Source: Pseudomonadota bacterium (lineage in GTDB: Bacteria; Desulfobacterota; Desulfovibrionia; Desulfovibrionales; Desulfovibrionaceae). Taken from it: a DNA stretch of 10,176 bases. The translations under genes and the position numbers were made by a program. Positions 1 to 5,165 of this stretch are shown in pieces (position 1 is the first letter of the stretch; each line of letters starts with the position of its first letter). The DNA is taken from positions 1 through 10,176 of the forward strand of contig JAEXTU010000363.1 of the NCBI GenBank assembly GCA_023453335.1, in the 5' to 3' direction. The notes below the pieces were generated by a model. It made no database searches. It had not been told where the DNA came from and saw only the letters and a list, made by a program, of their open reading frames with translations.

Positions 1-1
1 C

Positions 2-784
2 CTTGACCACCTGAACGACCTGCGCAAGCGCCTGACCCGCAGCGCCTTTGCGGTGCTCATCGGCTTTCTGGCCTGCTACGGCTACGCCGAGGAGATCTTC
101 AATTTCCTGCTGGTGCCGCTCCGGCCCTACCTGCCCCCGGGCAGCGGCCTCATCTTCACCAACCCGCCCGAGGCCTTCTTCACCTACATGCTGGCCGCGG
201 CCGTGGCCGGGCTGTTCCTGGTCAGCCCCTACGTGTTCTACCAGCTCTGGCAGTTCGTGGCCCCGGGCCTGTACAAGCACGAGCGCAAGTGGATCATCCC
301 CATCGCGGTCTGCTCGGCGGTCTGCTTCACCACCGGCGCGGCCTTCGCCTACCTGGTGGTGTTCCCCTACGCCTTCCAGTTCTTCATGAGCTACGCCCGG
401 GACATCATCCAGGCCCAGCTCAAGATGGAGGAGTACTTCTCCTTCACCCTCAAGCTCCTCGTCGCCTTCGGCATCTGCTTCGAGCTGCCCCTGTTCGTGT
501 TCTTCCTGGCCCGCCTGGGCATGGTCAACGCCAAGGGCCTGCGCAAGTTCCGGCAGTACGCCATTCTCATCATCTTCATCGTGGCCGCCATCCTCACCCC
601 GCCGGACGTGATCTCCCAGCTGGCCATGGCCGCCCCGCTGTGCGTGCTCTACGAGATATCCATCTGGGTGGCCCACTTCTTCAGCACCAAGAAGGATCCG
701 GAGCCCGAGGAACCGGAAGAGGCCTCCGAAGAGTCCACGGAAAAGGCCGAGGCCCCGGATTCGACGGAAGAGAAGGCCGGCTAA
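2..784 (+). CDS. tatC: Sec-independent protein translocase subunit TatC (5' end outside window)
   Basis: TatC is the multi-spanning inner-membrane receptor of the twin-arginine pathway, which exports folded, often cofactor-containing, proteins. The reading frame is open from the first bases of the window, and 260 residues are visible. It begins in the family's N-terminal motif (HLNDLRKRL, usually HLxELRxRL), so only a few residues are missing; a GTG at 53 lies inside this motif region and is not the start. Visible hallmarks are the SPYVFYQLWQF segment followed by LYKHERK (the twin-arginine-binding loop), FELPLFVFFLARLG with its conserved Glu, and a C-terminal TPPDVISQ...YEISI segment. About six hydrophobic helices fit the family. 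After the last helix there is a highly charged, Glu-rich cytoplasmic tail of about 30 residues, longer than in many homologues. It is followed after 71 bp by hisB. No tatA or tatB is visible; they may lie upstream. Confidence 0.97.
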   Translation, partial: LDHLNDLRKRLTRSAFAVLIGFLACYGYAEEIFNFLLVPLRPYLPPGSGLIFTNPPEAFFTYMLAAAVAGLFLVSPYVFYQLWQFVAPGLYKHERKWIIPIAVCSAVCFTTGAAFAYLVVFPYAFQFFMSYARDIIQAQLKMEEYFSFTLKLLVAFGICFELPLFVFFLARLGMVNAKGLRKFRQYAILIIFIVAAILTPPDVISQLAMAAPLCVLYEISIWVAHFFSTKKDPEPEEPEEASEESTEKAEAPDSTEEKAG

Positions 785-793
785 CGGAATTCT

Positions 794-823
794 TTGACCT
801 CCCCGGCCCGGGGATGGCACAAT
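794..823 (+). promoter_or_regulatory. Candidate sigma-70-type promoter for hisB
   Basis: TTGACC (794-799, five of six matches to the -35 consensus) is followed after 18 bp by CACAAT (818-823, four of six to the -10). The spacer contains a GC-rich inverted repeat, CCCCGG C CCGGGG (801-813), which could be an operator or merely reflect base composition. It would give a short leader ahead of hisB. This is pattern matching only; in such a GC-rich genome a 5/6 plus 4/6 match is suggestive, not proof. Confidence 0.35.
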
Positions 824-855
824 CGCGCAAAACCACCCGCCACGGGAGGAAGGTT

Positions 856-1440
856 ATGCCGCGCACCGCACGCGTCGAACGCTCCACCAAGGAGACCCGG
901 ATCACCGTCGAGATCACCCTGGACGGCAGCGGCCAGACCGCCCTGGACACCGGCATGGGGTTCGTGGACCACATGCTCACCCTGTTCGCCTTCTGGGCCG
1001 GGTTCGACCTTACGGCCACCTGCGCCGGCGACCTGGAGGTGGACGCCCACCACTCGGTGGAGGACGTGGGGCTGGCCCTGGGCCAGGCCCTGGCCGAGGC
1101 CCTGGGCGACAAGGCCGGCATCGGCCGGGTGGGCATGGCCAAGGTGCCCATGGACGAGGCCCTGGCCGAGGTGGTCGTGGACATCTCCGGCCGGCCCTAC
1201 CTGGTCTACTGCGACGATGCGGTCCCGGCCCTGGTGGCCGGCGAGGAAAAGGCCGTGTGGCGCGAATTCTTCAAGTCCGTGGCCTTCAAGGCCGGCATGA
1301 ACCTGCACATCCACTACCTCTACGGCCTCAACGCCCACCATCTGCTGGAGTCGGCCTGCAAGGGCTTCGGGCTGGCCATGCGCCAGGCCGTGGCCCAGAC
1401 CCGGGCCGGCGCCTTCTCCACCAAGGGGAGCCTCGACTGA
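856..1440 (+). CDS. hisB: Imidazoleglycerol-phosphate dehydratase (monofunctional HisB)
   Basis: Catalyses dehydration of imidazole glycerol phosphate to imidazole acetol phosphate (EC 4.2.1.19) in histidine biosynthesis; the enzyme is cytosolic and uses Mn. The 194-residue length is that of the monofunctional bacterial enzyme, with no N-terminal histidinol-phosphatase domain. Metal-binding and catalytic motifs are present twice, as expected for the internally duplicated fold: FVDHM (H39), DAHHSVEDVG (H65, H66, E69, D70), HIHY (H151, H153) and NAHHLLES (H161, H162, E165). The C-terminal STKGSLD is typical of the family. The ATG at 856 is chosen because a strong GGGAGGA Shine-Dalgarno (844-850) sits five bases upstream and the protein starts with the family's usual RxAxVxRxTKET pattern. 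The TGA stop shares one base with the start of the next gene (TGATG), suggesting translational coupling. Confidence 0.98.
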   Translation: MPRTARVERSTKETRITVEITLDGSGQTALDTGMGFVDHMLTLFAFWAGFDLTATCAGDLEVDAHHSVEDVGLALGQALAEALGDKAGIGRVGMAKVPMDEALAEVVVDISGRPYLVYCDDAVPALVAGEEKAVWREFFKSVAFKAGMNLHIHYLYGLNAHHLLESACKGFGLAMRQAVAQTRAGAFSTKGSLD

Positions 1441-2099
1441 TGAACGCCCGTTCCCTGCACGTCCCGGCCCTGGCCCTGCTGCTGGCCCTGGTCCTGGCCC
1501 TGCCCGCCTGCGCCCAGCGCAAGAGCCCCCGCGCCGCGGCCAAGCTCAGCGGCGCCCTGGCCGTGGCCGCCTTCACCCAGCCCCGCTACGACTGGGAGCT
1601 CTTGGCCGGCTACATCCCGGACAACACCCCGCTGGTGGACCAAAAGGTCCTGGGGGACCTGGATGCCCGCCTGGACTCCCTGCTCGCCGCCAACAAGAAG
1701 CTCTCCGCCACCCCGGCCCGGCTCACCCGCCAGTGCCAGGAGATCGCGGTCTTCGAGCAGAAGGGCTCGCGCACCTCGGCCCTCAAGTACTGGCTGGAAG
1801 TGGGCAAGTGCATGGGCGTGGACGCCCTGCTCGTGCCCCAGCTCATCTTCTGGGCCGAGCGCGACGGCAGCGAGATGAGCGTGCGCACCCCGGCCGGGGT
1901 CATCCTGGAGCTCTACCTGGTGGACGTGAAGGAGCAGAACCTGGCCGGCCGCTTCCACTTCGACGAGACCCAGATATCCCTGTCCGAGAACCTCCTGGAG
2001 GCCGGCAAGTTCATGAAGCGCGGCGGCAAGTGGATCACCGCCGGCGAGCTGGCTGGCGAGGGCATCGACAAGGGACTCGTGGAGCTCGGCCTCAAATGA
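1440..2099 (+). CDS. Putative lipoprotein embedded between hisB and hisA
   Basis: A 219-residue protein with a lipoprotein-like signal: a basic N-terminus (R4), a Leu/Ala-rich hydrophobic stretch (about 9-21) and a lipobox-like LPAC with Cys24 as the presumed lipidated residue. Pro at -2 is not typical, so lipidation is probable, not certain. There is no Asp at +2, so outer-membrane sorting would be expected. The mature part has a block near the C-terminus (FDETQISLSENLLEAGKF, then GGKWITAGELA) that I recall from small lipoproteins of delta-proteobacteria; it also has a MGVDALLVPQL strand reminiscent of CsgG/GNA1162-like periplasmic folds. That fold assignment is weak. Its ATG overlaps the hisB stop by one base (with AAGGGGAG at 1423-1430 as ribosome site), and its TGA overlaps the hisA ATG by four bases, so it is a true operon member. 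Function unknown; nothing links it to histidine synthesis except position. Confidence 0.85.
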   Translation: MNARSLHVPALALLLALVLALPACAQRKSPRAAAKLSGALAVAAFTQPRYDWELLAGYIPDNTPLVDQKVLGDLDARLDSLLAANKKLSATPARLTRQCQEIAVFEQKGSRTSALKYWLEVGKCMGVDALLVPQLIFWAERDGSEMSVRTPAGVILELYLVDVKEQNLAGRFHFDETQISLSENLLEAGKFMKRGGKWITAGELAGEGIDKGLVELGLK

Positions 2100-2839
2100 T
2101 CATCTTCCCGGCCGTCGACATCAAGGACGGGCGTTGCGTGCGCCTCAAGCAGGGCCTGGCCGACCAGGTCACGGTGTTCATGGAGGACCCCGCGGCCGCG
2201 GCCCGCCACTGGGTGGACCTGGGCGCGCAGTTCCTGCATGTGGTGGACCTGGACGGGGCCTTCTCCGGCCTGCCCCGCAACTTCGACCTCATCCGCCGCA
2301 TCTGCACCACCATCGACGCACCCGTGCAGCTGGGCGGCGGCATCCGCGACCTGGACACCGCCCGCGCCTACGTGCGCGCCGGGGTGCACCGGCTCATCAT
2401 CGGCACCCTGGCCCTCTCTGACCCGGACGCCTTCGCCGCCCTGTGCGACGCCCTGCCCGGCAAGATTGGCGTGTCCCTGGACGCGGTGGAGGGCCGACTC
2501 AAGACCAAGGGCTGGGTCGAGGACTCGGGCCAGACCGTGCACGACGTGATCCCCCGCCTGGAGGCGGCCGGGGCCACCTTCCTGGTCTACACCGACATCG
2601 TGCGCGACGGCATGCACTCCGGCCCCAACATCGACGCCCTGCGCGACCTGCTGCACGTCACCACCCTGCCGGTCCTGGCCGCGGGCGGGGTCTCCACCCT
2701 GGACGACATCAAGAATCTCTACCCCCTCGCCGCCGAGGGCCTGGAAGGCGCCATCACCGGCCGCGCCATCTACGAAGGCACTCTCGACCTCCAGCAGGCC
2801 CAGGCCTGGCTGGAGGAGCAGCAGGCACACGAGGCGTAG
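2096..2839 (+). CDS. hisA: ProFAR isomerase HisA
   Basis: 1-(5-phosphoribosyl)-5-[(5-phosphoribosylamino)methylideneamino]imidazole-4-carboxamide isomerase (EC 5.3.1.16), the fourth step of histidine biosynthesis, a soluble (beta/alpha)8 barrel. The 247 residues match the family length. Catalytic Asp8 lies in the opening IIFPAVDIKDG strand and the second catalytic Asp in GVSLDA (D129). The two phosphate-binding loops, GGGIRD (about 80-85) plus IIGTLA, and AAGGVS (about 195-200) plus ITGRAIYEG, are intact. YTDIVRDGMHSGPN (about 165-178) is the HisA form and not the HisF form. The ATG at 2096 overlaps the stop of the preceding lipoprotein gene as ATGA; a GGAG lies 11 bases upstream (2081-2084). 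hisF and hisH are not in the window. No clear terminator follows; the next gene starts 100 bp downstream. Confidence 0.98.
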   Translation: MIIFPAVDIKDGRCVRLKQGLADQVTVFMEDPAAAARHWVDLGAQFLHVVDLDGAFSGLPRNFDLIRRICTTIDAPVQLGGGIRDLDTARAYVRAGVHRLIIGTLALSDPDAFAALCDALPGKIGVSLDAVEGRLKTKGWVEDSGQTVHDVIPRLEAAGATFLVYTDIVRDGMHSGPNIDALRDLLHVTTLPVLAAGGVSTLDDIKNLYPLAAEGLEGAITGRAIYEGTLDLQQAQAWLEEQQAHEA

Positions 2840-2871
2840 CCGAGGGGAGAGGGAACTGGGGGCGGCCGGGG

Positions 2872-2899
2872 TTGCTTTGGCCGCGACGGTGCGTATATC
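2872..2899 (+). promoter_or_regulatory. Candidate promoter for the HMA-domain gene
   Basis: In the 100-bp gap after hisA, TTGCTT (2872-2877) and TATATC (2894-2899) lie 16 bp apart, giving a leader of about 35 bases before the GTG at 2940. Each hexamer is a partial match (three and four of six). A short inverted repeat, GCGGCC/GGCCGC (2862-2867 and 2879-2884), flanks and overlaps the -35 and could be an operator for a metal-responsive regulator. That is speculative. Confidence 0.35.
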
Positions 2900-2939
2900 T
2901 GGAAGCGGGCGAGGCGCACTATTTACCAGGAGTTGAGCC

Positions 2940-3146
2940 GTGAAGACCATTGAAGTGAAAGGCATGAGCTGCCAGCACTGCGTCATGAGCGTGACCAAGG
3001 CCCTGTCCATGGTGCCGGGCGTCGAGGACCTCCAGGTGGACCTGGGGGCCGGCAAGGCCTCCTTCAACGAGGCTGCGCCCGTGGACATGGCCGCGGTGAA
3101 GAAGGCCATCACCGACGCCGGGTTCGAGGCCGGCGCGGCGAGCTAG
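2940..3146 (+). CDS. HMA-domain heavy-metal chaperone, CopZ-like
   Basis: A 68-residue single-domain heavy-metal-associated protein of the ferredoxin-like beta-alpha-beta-beta-alpha-beta fold. The metal-binding motif GMSCQHCVMSV (Met9, Cys11, Cys14) is the MxCxxC signature that binds Cu(I) and hands it to P-type ATPases in CopZ/Atx1 proteins. Downstream, VPGVEDLQVDLGAGKASF and VKKAITDAGFEA are the standard core positions. The length is normal for bacterial CopZ. The GTG start is chosen because AGGAG (2928-2932) lies seven bases upstream and the protein begins directly with strand one. It stands alone, with its own possible promoter and a strong terminator just downstream. No full copper ATPase or CsoR/CueR regulator is in the window. 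Copper is the likeliest metal, but other soft metals are possible. Confidence 0.93.
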   Translation: MKTIEVKGMSCQHCVMSVTKALSMVPGVEDLQVDLGAGKASFNEAAPVDMAAVKKAITDAGFEAGAAS

Positions 3147-3167
3147 GCGCAGCGATCCCGAGAGATC

Positions 3168-3203
3168 AGAAAGCCGCGGTCCCGCAAGGGGCCGCGGCTT
3201 TTT
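3168..3203. terminator. Strong intrinsic terminator between convergent genes, probably bidirectional
   Basis: A perfect hairpin: 14-bp stem 3170-3183 with 3188-3201, including one T-G wobble, closed by a GCAA (GNRA) tetraloop at 3184-3187. The stem can extend by G-T and A-T pairs to 3168/3203. On the plus strand the descending arm runs into TTTTT (3199-3203), a classical rho-independent terminator for the HMA gene 23 bp upstream. On the minus strand the arm ends in CTTTCTGATCT, a poorer U-tract, so it may also stop transcripts of the HAD gene that ends at 3225. Confidence 0.92.
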
Positions 3204-3224
3204 CGCGGGAGAAAAGGGGGGAGG

Positions 3225-3695
3225 CTAGGCGCGCAGGGTGGCCAGCAGGCGCTTGGGGTGCAGGAGCAGGTCCAGGCCGACGCAGACGTGGGGGACCGTG
3301 ACCGTGGCCGCGGCCAGGGTGGCCGGGCTGGCGCCCTCCGGCCCCAGCACCGCCATGCCCAGGCCCGCGGCCTGCACCATGAGCCGGTCGTTGCGGCCGT
3401 TGCCCATGGCCGCGCAGGACGCCGCGCCCAGGCCTTCCACCAGGGCGAGCTTGGCCTGGTCCTCGGCCCCGGGCTTCAGAACCTCCACTGTGAGGGGCAG
3501 CCCGGCCAGGACGATGCGCACCGTGCCGAAGGTGTCCGCGGTGACCACCCGCACCGTGAGCACCTGGGACAGGGCGGCCAGCCGCTCGGCCACCCCGGGG
3601 ATGAGCGCGCCGTCCCGGGCCAGGGTGCCGTTGAAGTCCAGCACCAGGTGATTGAGGCTCAGGCGGCCGAAGCCCGGGATGTCCAGGTCGAACAT
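3225..3695 (-). CDS. HAD-superfamily hydrolase, soluble P-type ATPase-like (COG4087 type)
   Basis: A 156-residue HAD-fold protein corresponding to the isolated phosphorylation domain of P-type ATPases. Motif I is LDFNGTLA, with nucleophile Asp20 and Asn22 where ordinary phosphatases have a second Asp. Motif II is VVTADTFGT (Thr52), a candidate motif III Lys is K74 or K82, and motif IV is MGNGRNDRLM (N102/D103), resembling the P-type ATPase GDGxND. The DxNGT and GNGRND forms are, as I remember them, normal for this family, so the protein should be an active small phosphatase; its substrate is not established. The C-terminal LLLHPKRLLATLR is also family-typical. The ATG at 3695 lies six bases after the stop of the VOC gene, consistent with co-transcription. 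The converging gene is an HMA metal chaperone, which is suggestive because P-type metal ATPases combine HMA and this domain, but the two are on opposite strands. Confidence 0.9.
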   Translation of the reverse strand: MFDLDIPGFGRLSLNHLVLDFNGTLARDGALIPGVAERLAALSQVLTVRVVTADTFGTVRIVLAGLPLTVEVLKPGAEDQAKLALVEGLGAASCAAMGNGRNDRLMVQAAGLGMAVLGPEGASPATLAAATVTVPHVCVGLDLLLHPKRLLATLRA

Positions 3696-3701
3696 GGCTG
3701 C

Positions 3702-4094
3702 CTACCTGTGGTATTGCTTGAATTCTTCGCTGGGCGCGATGGGGTGGTAAATGTAGAGCCGCATGCCGCACGGGTCCTCGACCGCGAACCCCCGGTCGCC
3801 CCAGGGGTGGTCACCCAGGGGCATCGACGGGGCCAGGCCATTGCGGACCAGCCGCTCGTGGGTGGCGTCGACGTCGGCCACGCGCAGGTTCAGGGTCGCG
3901 CCGCCGCTGAATTCGGGCATGCCGTGCCGGGGCTCCATGAGGCACAGCTCCGGGCCGTCCGGCCCGGACAGGCGGAGCACGACATACCAGCCGCAATCAA
4001 AGGTGACCTGCGCGGAGAAGTGCGCGGCGTAGAACCGGCGGGCCTCGTCCAGGCGGCTGGTGACGATGGTCAGGCTTGCGGTCTGGACGGTCAT
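3702..4094 (-). CDS. VOC-superfamily (glyoxalase/bleomycin-resistance-like) protein
   Basis: A 130-residue protein with the paired beta-alpha-beta-beta-beta architecture of the vicinal oxygen chelate fold. The N-terminal half runs from SLTIVTSRLDEARRFYAAHF to ELCLMEP, and the C-terminal half from LNLRVADVDATHERLVRNG to the closing WGDRGFAVEDPCGMRLYIYHP, which is very typical of VOC members. The usual metal-binding positions (His/Glu at the strand-one, -four, -five and -eight sites) seem to be Thr/Ser, Glu49, Leu/Asn and Tyr here, so the divalent-metal chemistry of glyoxalase I is unlikely. A binding or resistance-type role is possible, but the substrate cannot be read from the sequence. It starts 10 bp after the SDR stop and ends 6 bp before the HAD gene, so it is the middle gene of a tight three-gene run. 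The ribosome site (GUAGGGG) is weak. Confidence 0.88.
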   Translation of the reverse strand: MTVQTASLTIVTSRLDEARRFYAAHFSAQVTFDCGWYVVLRLSGPDGPELCLMEPRHGMPEFSGGATLNLRVADVDATHERLVRNGLAPSMPLGDHPWGDRGFAVEDPCGMRLYIYHPIAPSEEFKQYHR

Positions 4095-4104
4095 GGGGTG
4101 GCCC

Positions 4105-5085
4105 CTACAGGTACTTGTCCAGGCAATCGGCGTAGTAGTCGAAGGTCCGCTTCAGGCCCTCATCCAGGGAGGTGGCGGGCTTCCAGCCCAGCTCCGCGGT
4201 GATCTTGGCGCAGTTGCCGTAGAAGTCGCCGATGTCGATCTTTTTCTTCTCGGCCGGCCAGGGGACGAGGGTGTAGGCGCCCCGGCCCGCGATGCGGATC
4301 ATGCGGTCGGTGAGGTCCCGGAGGGACACCGGCTCGTCCCCGGCCAGGTTGTAGACCTGGCCCACGGCCTCGGGCCGCTCCCCGGCCAGCAGGATGGCCT
4401 GCACCACGTCGTCCACGTAGTTCAGGTCGCGGCGCTGGGCCCCGTCGCCGTAAATTTGTATCTGCTTGTTCTCCATGACCAGGCGCACGAACCAGCCGAT
4501 GAAGCCCTGCCGGTTGTGCTTGAGCAACTGGCGCGGGCCGTAGGTGTTGGTCAGGCGCAGCACCGCGGCCGGGATGCCGTACACCTTGTGGTAGAGCAGG
4601 TGGTACCACTCCCCGGCGATGCAGTTGATGCCGTTCACGTCCACCGGGTCCAGGGGATGGGCCTCGTCCACCGGCAGGTAGTGCGGCTTGCCGTAGATCT
4701 GCCGGGTGGAGGTGAGCACGATGCGGGCCGCGGGGTTGTGCCGGCGCAGGGCCTCCAGCACGTGCAACTGGGCCTTGGCGTTGATCTCCAGGTCGGTGGC
4801 CGGGTCGGTCATGGAGTCGATGTGGCTCACCTGGCCGGCCAGGTTGAAGATGACCTCCTGGCCCTGCACCAGGTACTCCATGGCGTGCGGGTCGCGCACG
4901 TCGGAGATGTTCAGGCGCACCCGGCCGGCCACCGGGGCTAGGTTGTGCAGGTTGCCCCCGTACTCCGGCACCATGGAGTCCACCACGGTCACCTCGGCCC
5001 CCAGCCCCACCAGGGCGATGGCCAGGTTGGACCCGATGAACCCGCATCCGCCAGTGACGAGGACCTTCTTTCCGGAATAGCTCAT
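4105..5085 (-). CDS. Extended SDR, nucleotide-sugar epimerase/dehydratase-like, with altered active site
   Basis: A 326-residue extended short-chain dehydrogenase/reductase. The N-terminal Rossmann motif is TGGCGFIGSN (about 11-20) with Asp36 at the end of strand two, predicting NAD rather than NADP. NLAGQVSHIDS (81-91), LTSTRQIYG (124-132), RLTNTYGPR (177-185) and YGDGAQRRDLNYVDDVV (212-228) are standard for sugar-nucleotide epimerases/dehydratases. Where the family normally has the catalytic Tyr-x3-Lys, this protein reads NGINCIAGE, placing Asn151 and Cys155 at those sites. I recall relatives with Asn in place of Tyr that still keep Lys, so Cys155 is the more unusual change. Classical oxidoreduction may be lost or differently catalysed. 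The likely substrate is an NDP-sugar, unproven. The ATG at 5085 has AGGAA nine bases upstream. It lies 80 bp after the cyclase gene and is followed closely by the VOC and HAD genes. Confidence 0.9.
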   Translation of the reverse strand: MSYSGKKVLVTGGCGFIGSNLAIALVGLGAEVTVVDSMVPEYGGNLHNLAPVAGRVRLNISDVRDPHAMEYLVQGQEVIFNLAGQVSHIDSMTDPATDLEINAKAQLHVLEALRRHNPAARIVLTSTRQIYGKPHYLPVDEAHPLDPVDVNGINCIAGEWYHLLYHKVYGIPAAVLRLTNTYGPRQLLKHNRQGFIGWFVRLVMENKQIQIYGDGAQRRDLNYVDDVVQAILLAGERPEAVGQVYNLAGDEPVSLRDLTDRMIRIAGRGAYTLVPWPAEKKKIDIGDFYGNCAKITAELGWKPATSLDEGLKRTFDYYADCLDKYL

Positions 5086-5110
5086 GGCGTTGTGTTCCTG
5101 TGGTTGTGTG

Positions 5111-5137
5111 CGCTGTTGGGTACACCACCCGTCAGCG
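5111..5137. other. Imperfect stem-loop in the cyclase-SDR gap
   Basis: CGCTG (5111-5115) pairs with CAGCG (5133-5137), and GGGT (5118-5121) with ACCC (5127-5130). A T-G wobble and one T-T mismatch lie between them, and the loop is ACACC. Neither strand has a U-run after the hairpin, so it is not a standard terminator. In the 80-bp space between the cyclase stop and the SDR start it could be an operator, an RNA processing site or a stabilising hairpin. No convincing promoter was seen for the SDR run. Confidence 0.4.
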
Positions 5138-5165
5138 AAAAGCCAGCAGGGGAGCGGGGGAGGGG

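Noticed and set aside
53..55. GTG at 53 as the start of tatC
   Set aside because: Codons before it encode the conserved TatC N-terminal motif (HLNDLRKRL), so the gene enters the window already in progress.
801..813. CCCCGG/CCGGGG inverted repeat as a tatC terminator
   Set aside because: The usable stem is very short and no T-run follows; it lies within the spacer of a candidate promoter instead.
4060..4941. Open frame of 293 codons on the plus strand opposite the SDR gene
   Set aside because: Its composition is that of a reversed GC-rich frame (repeated Val-Gly-Leu-His-Gln runs); the opposite strand encodes an unmistakable Rossmann-fold protein.
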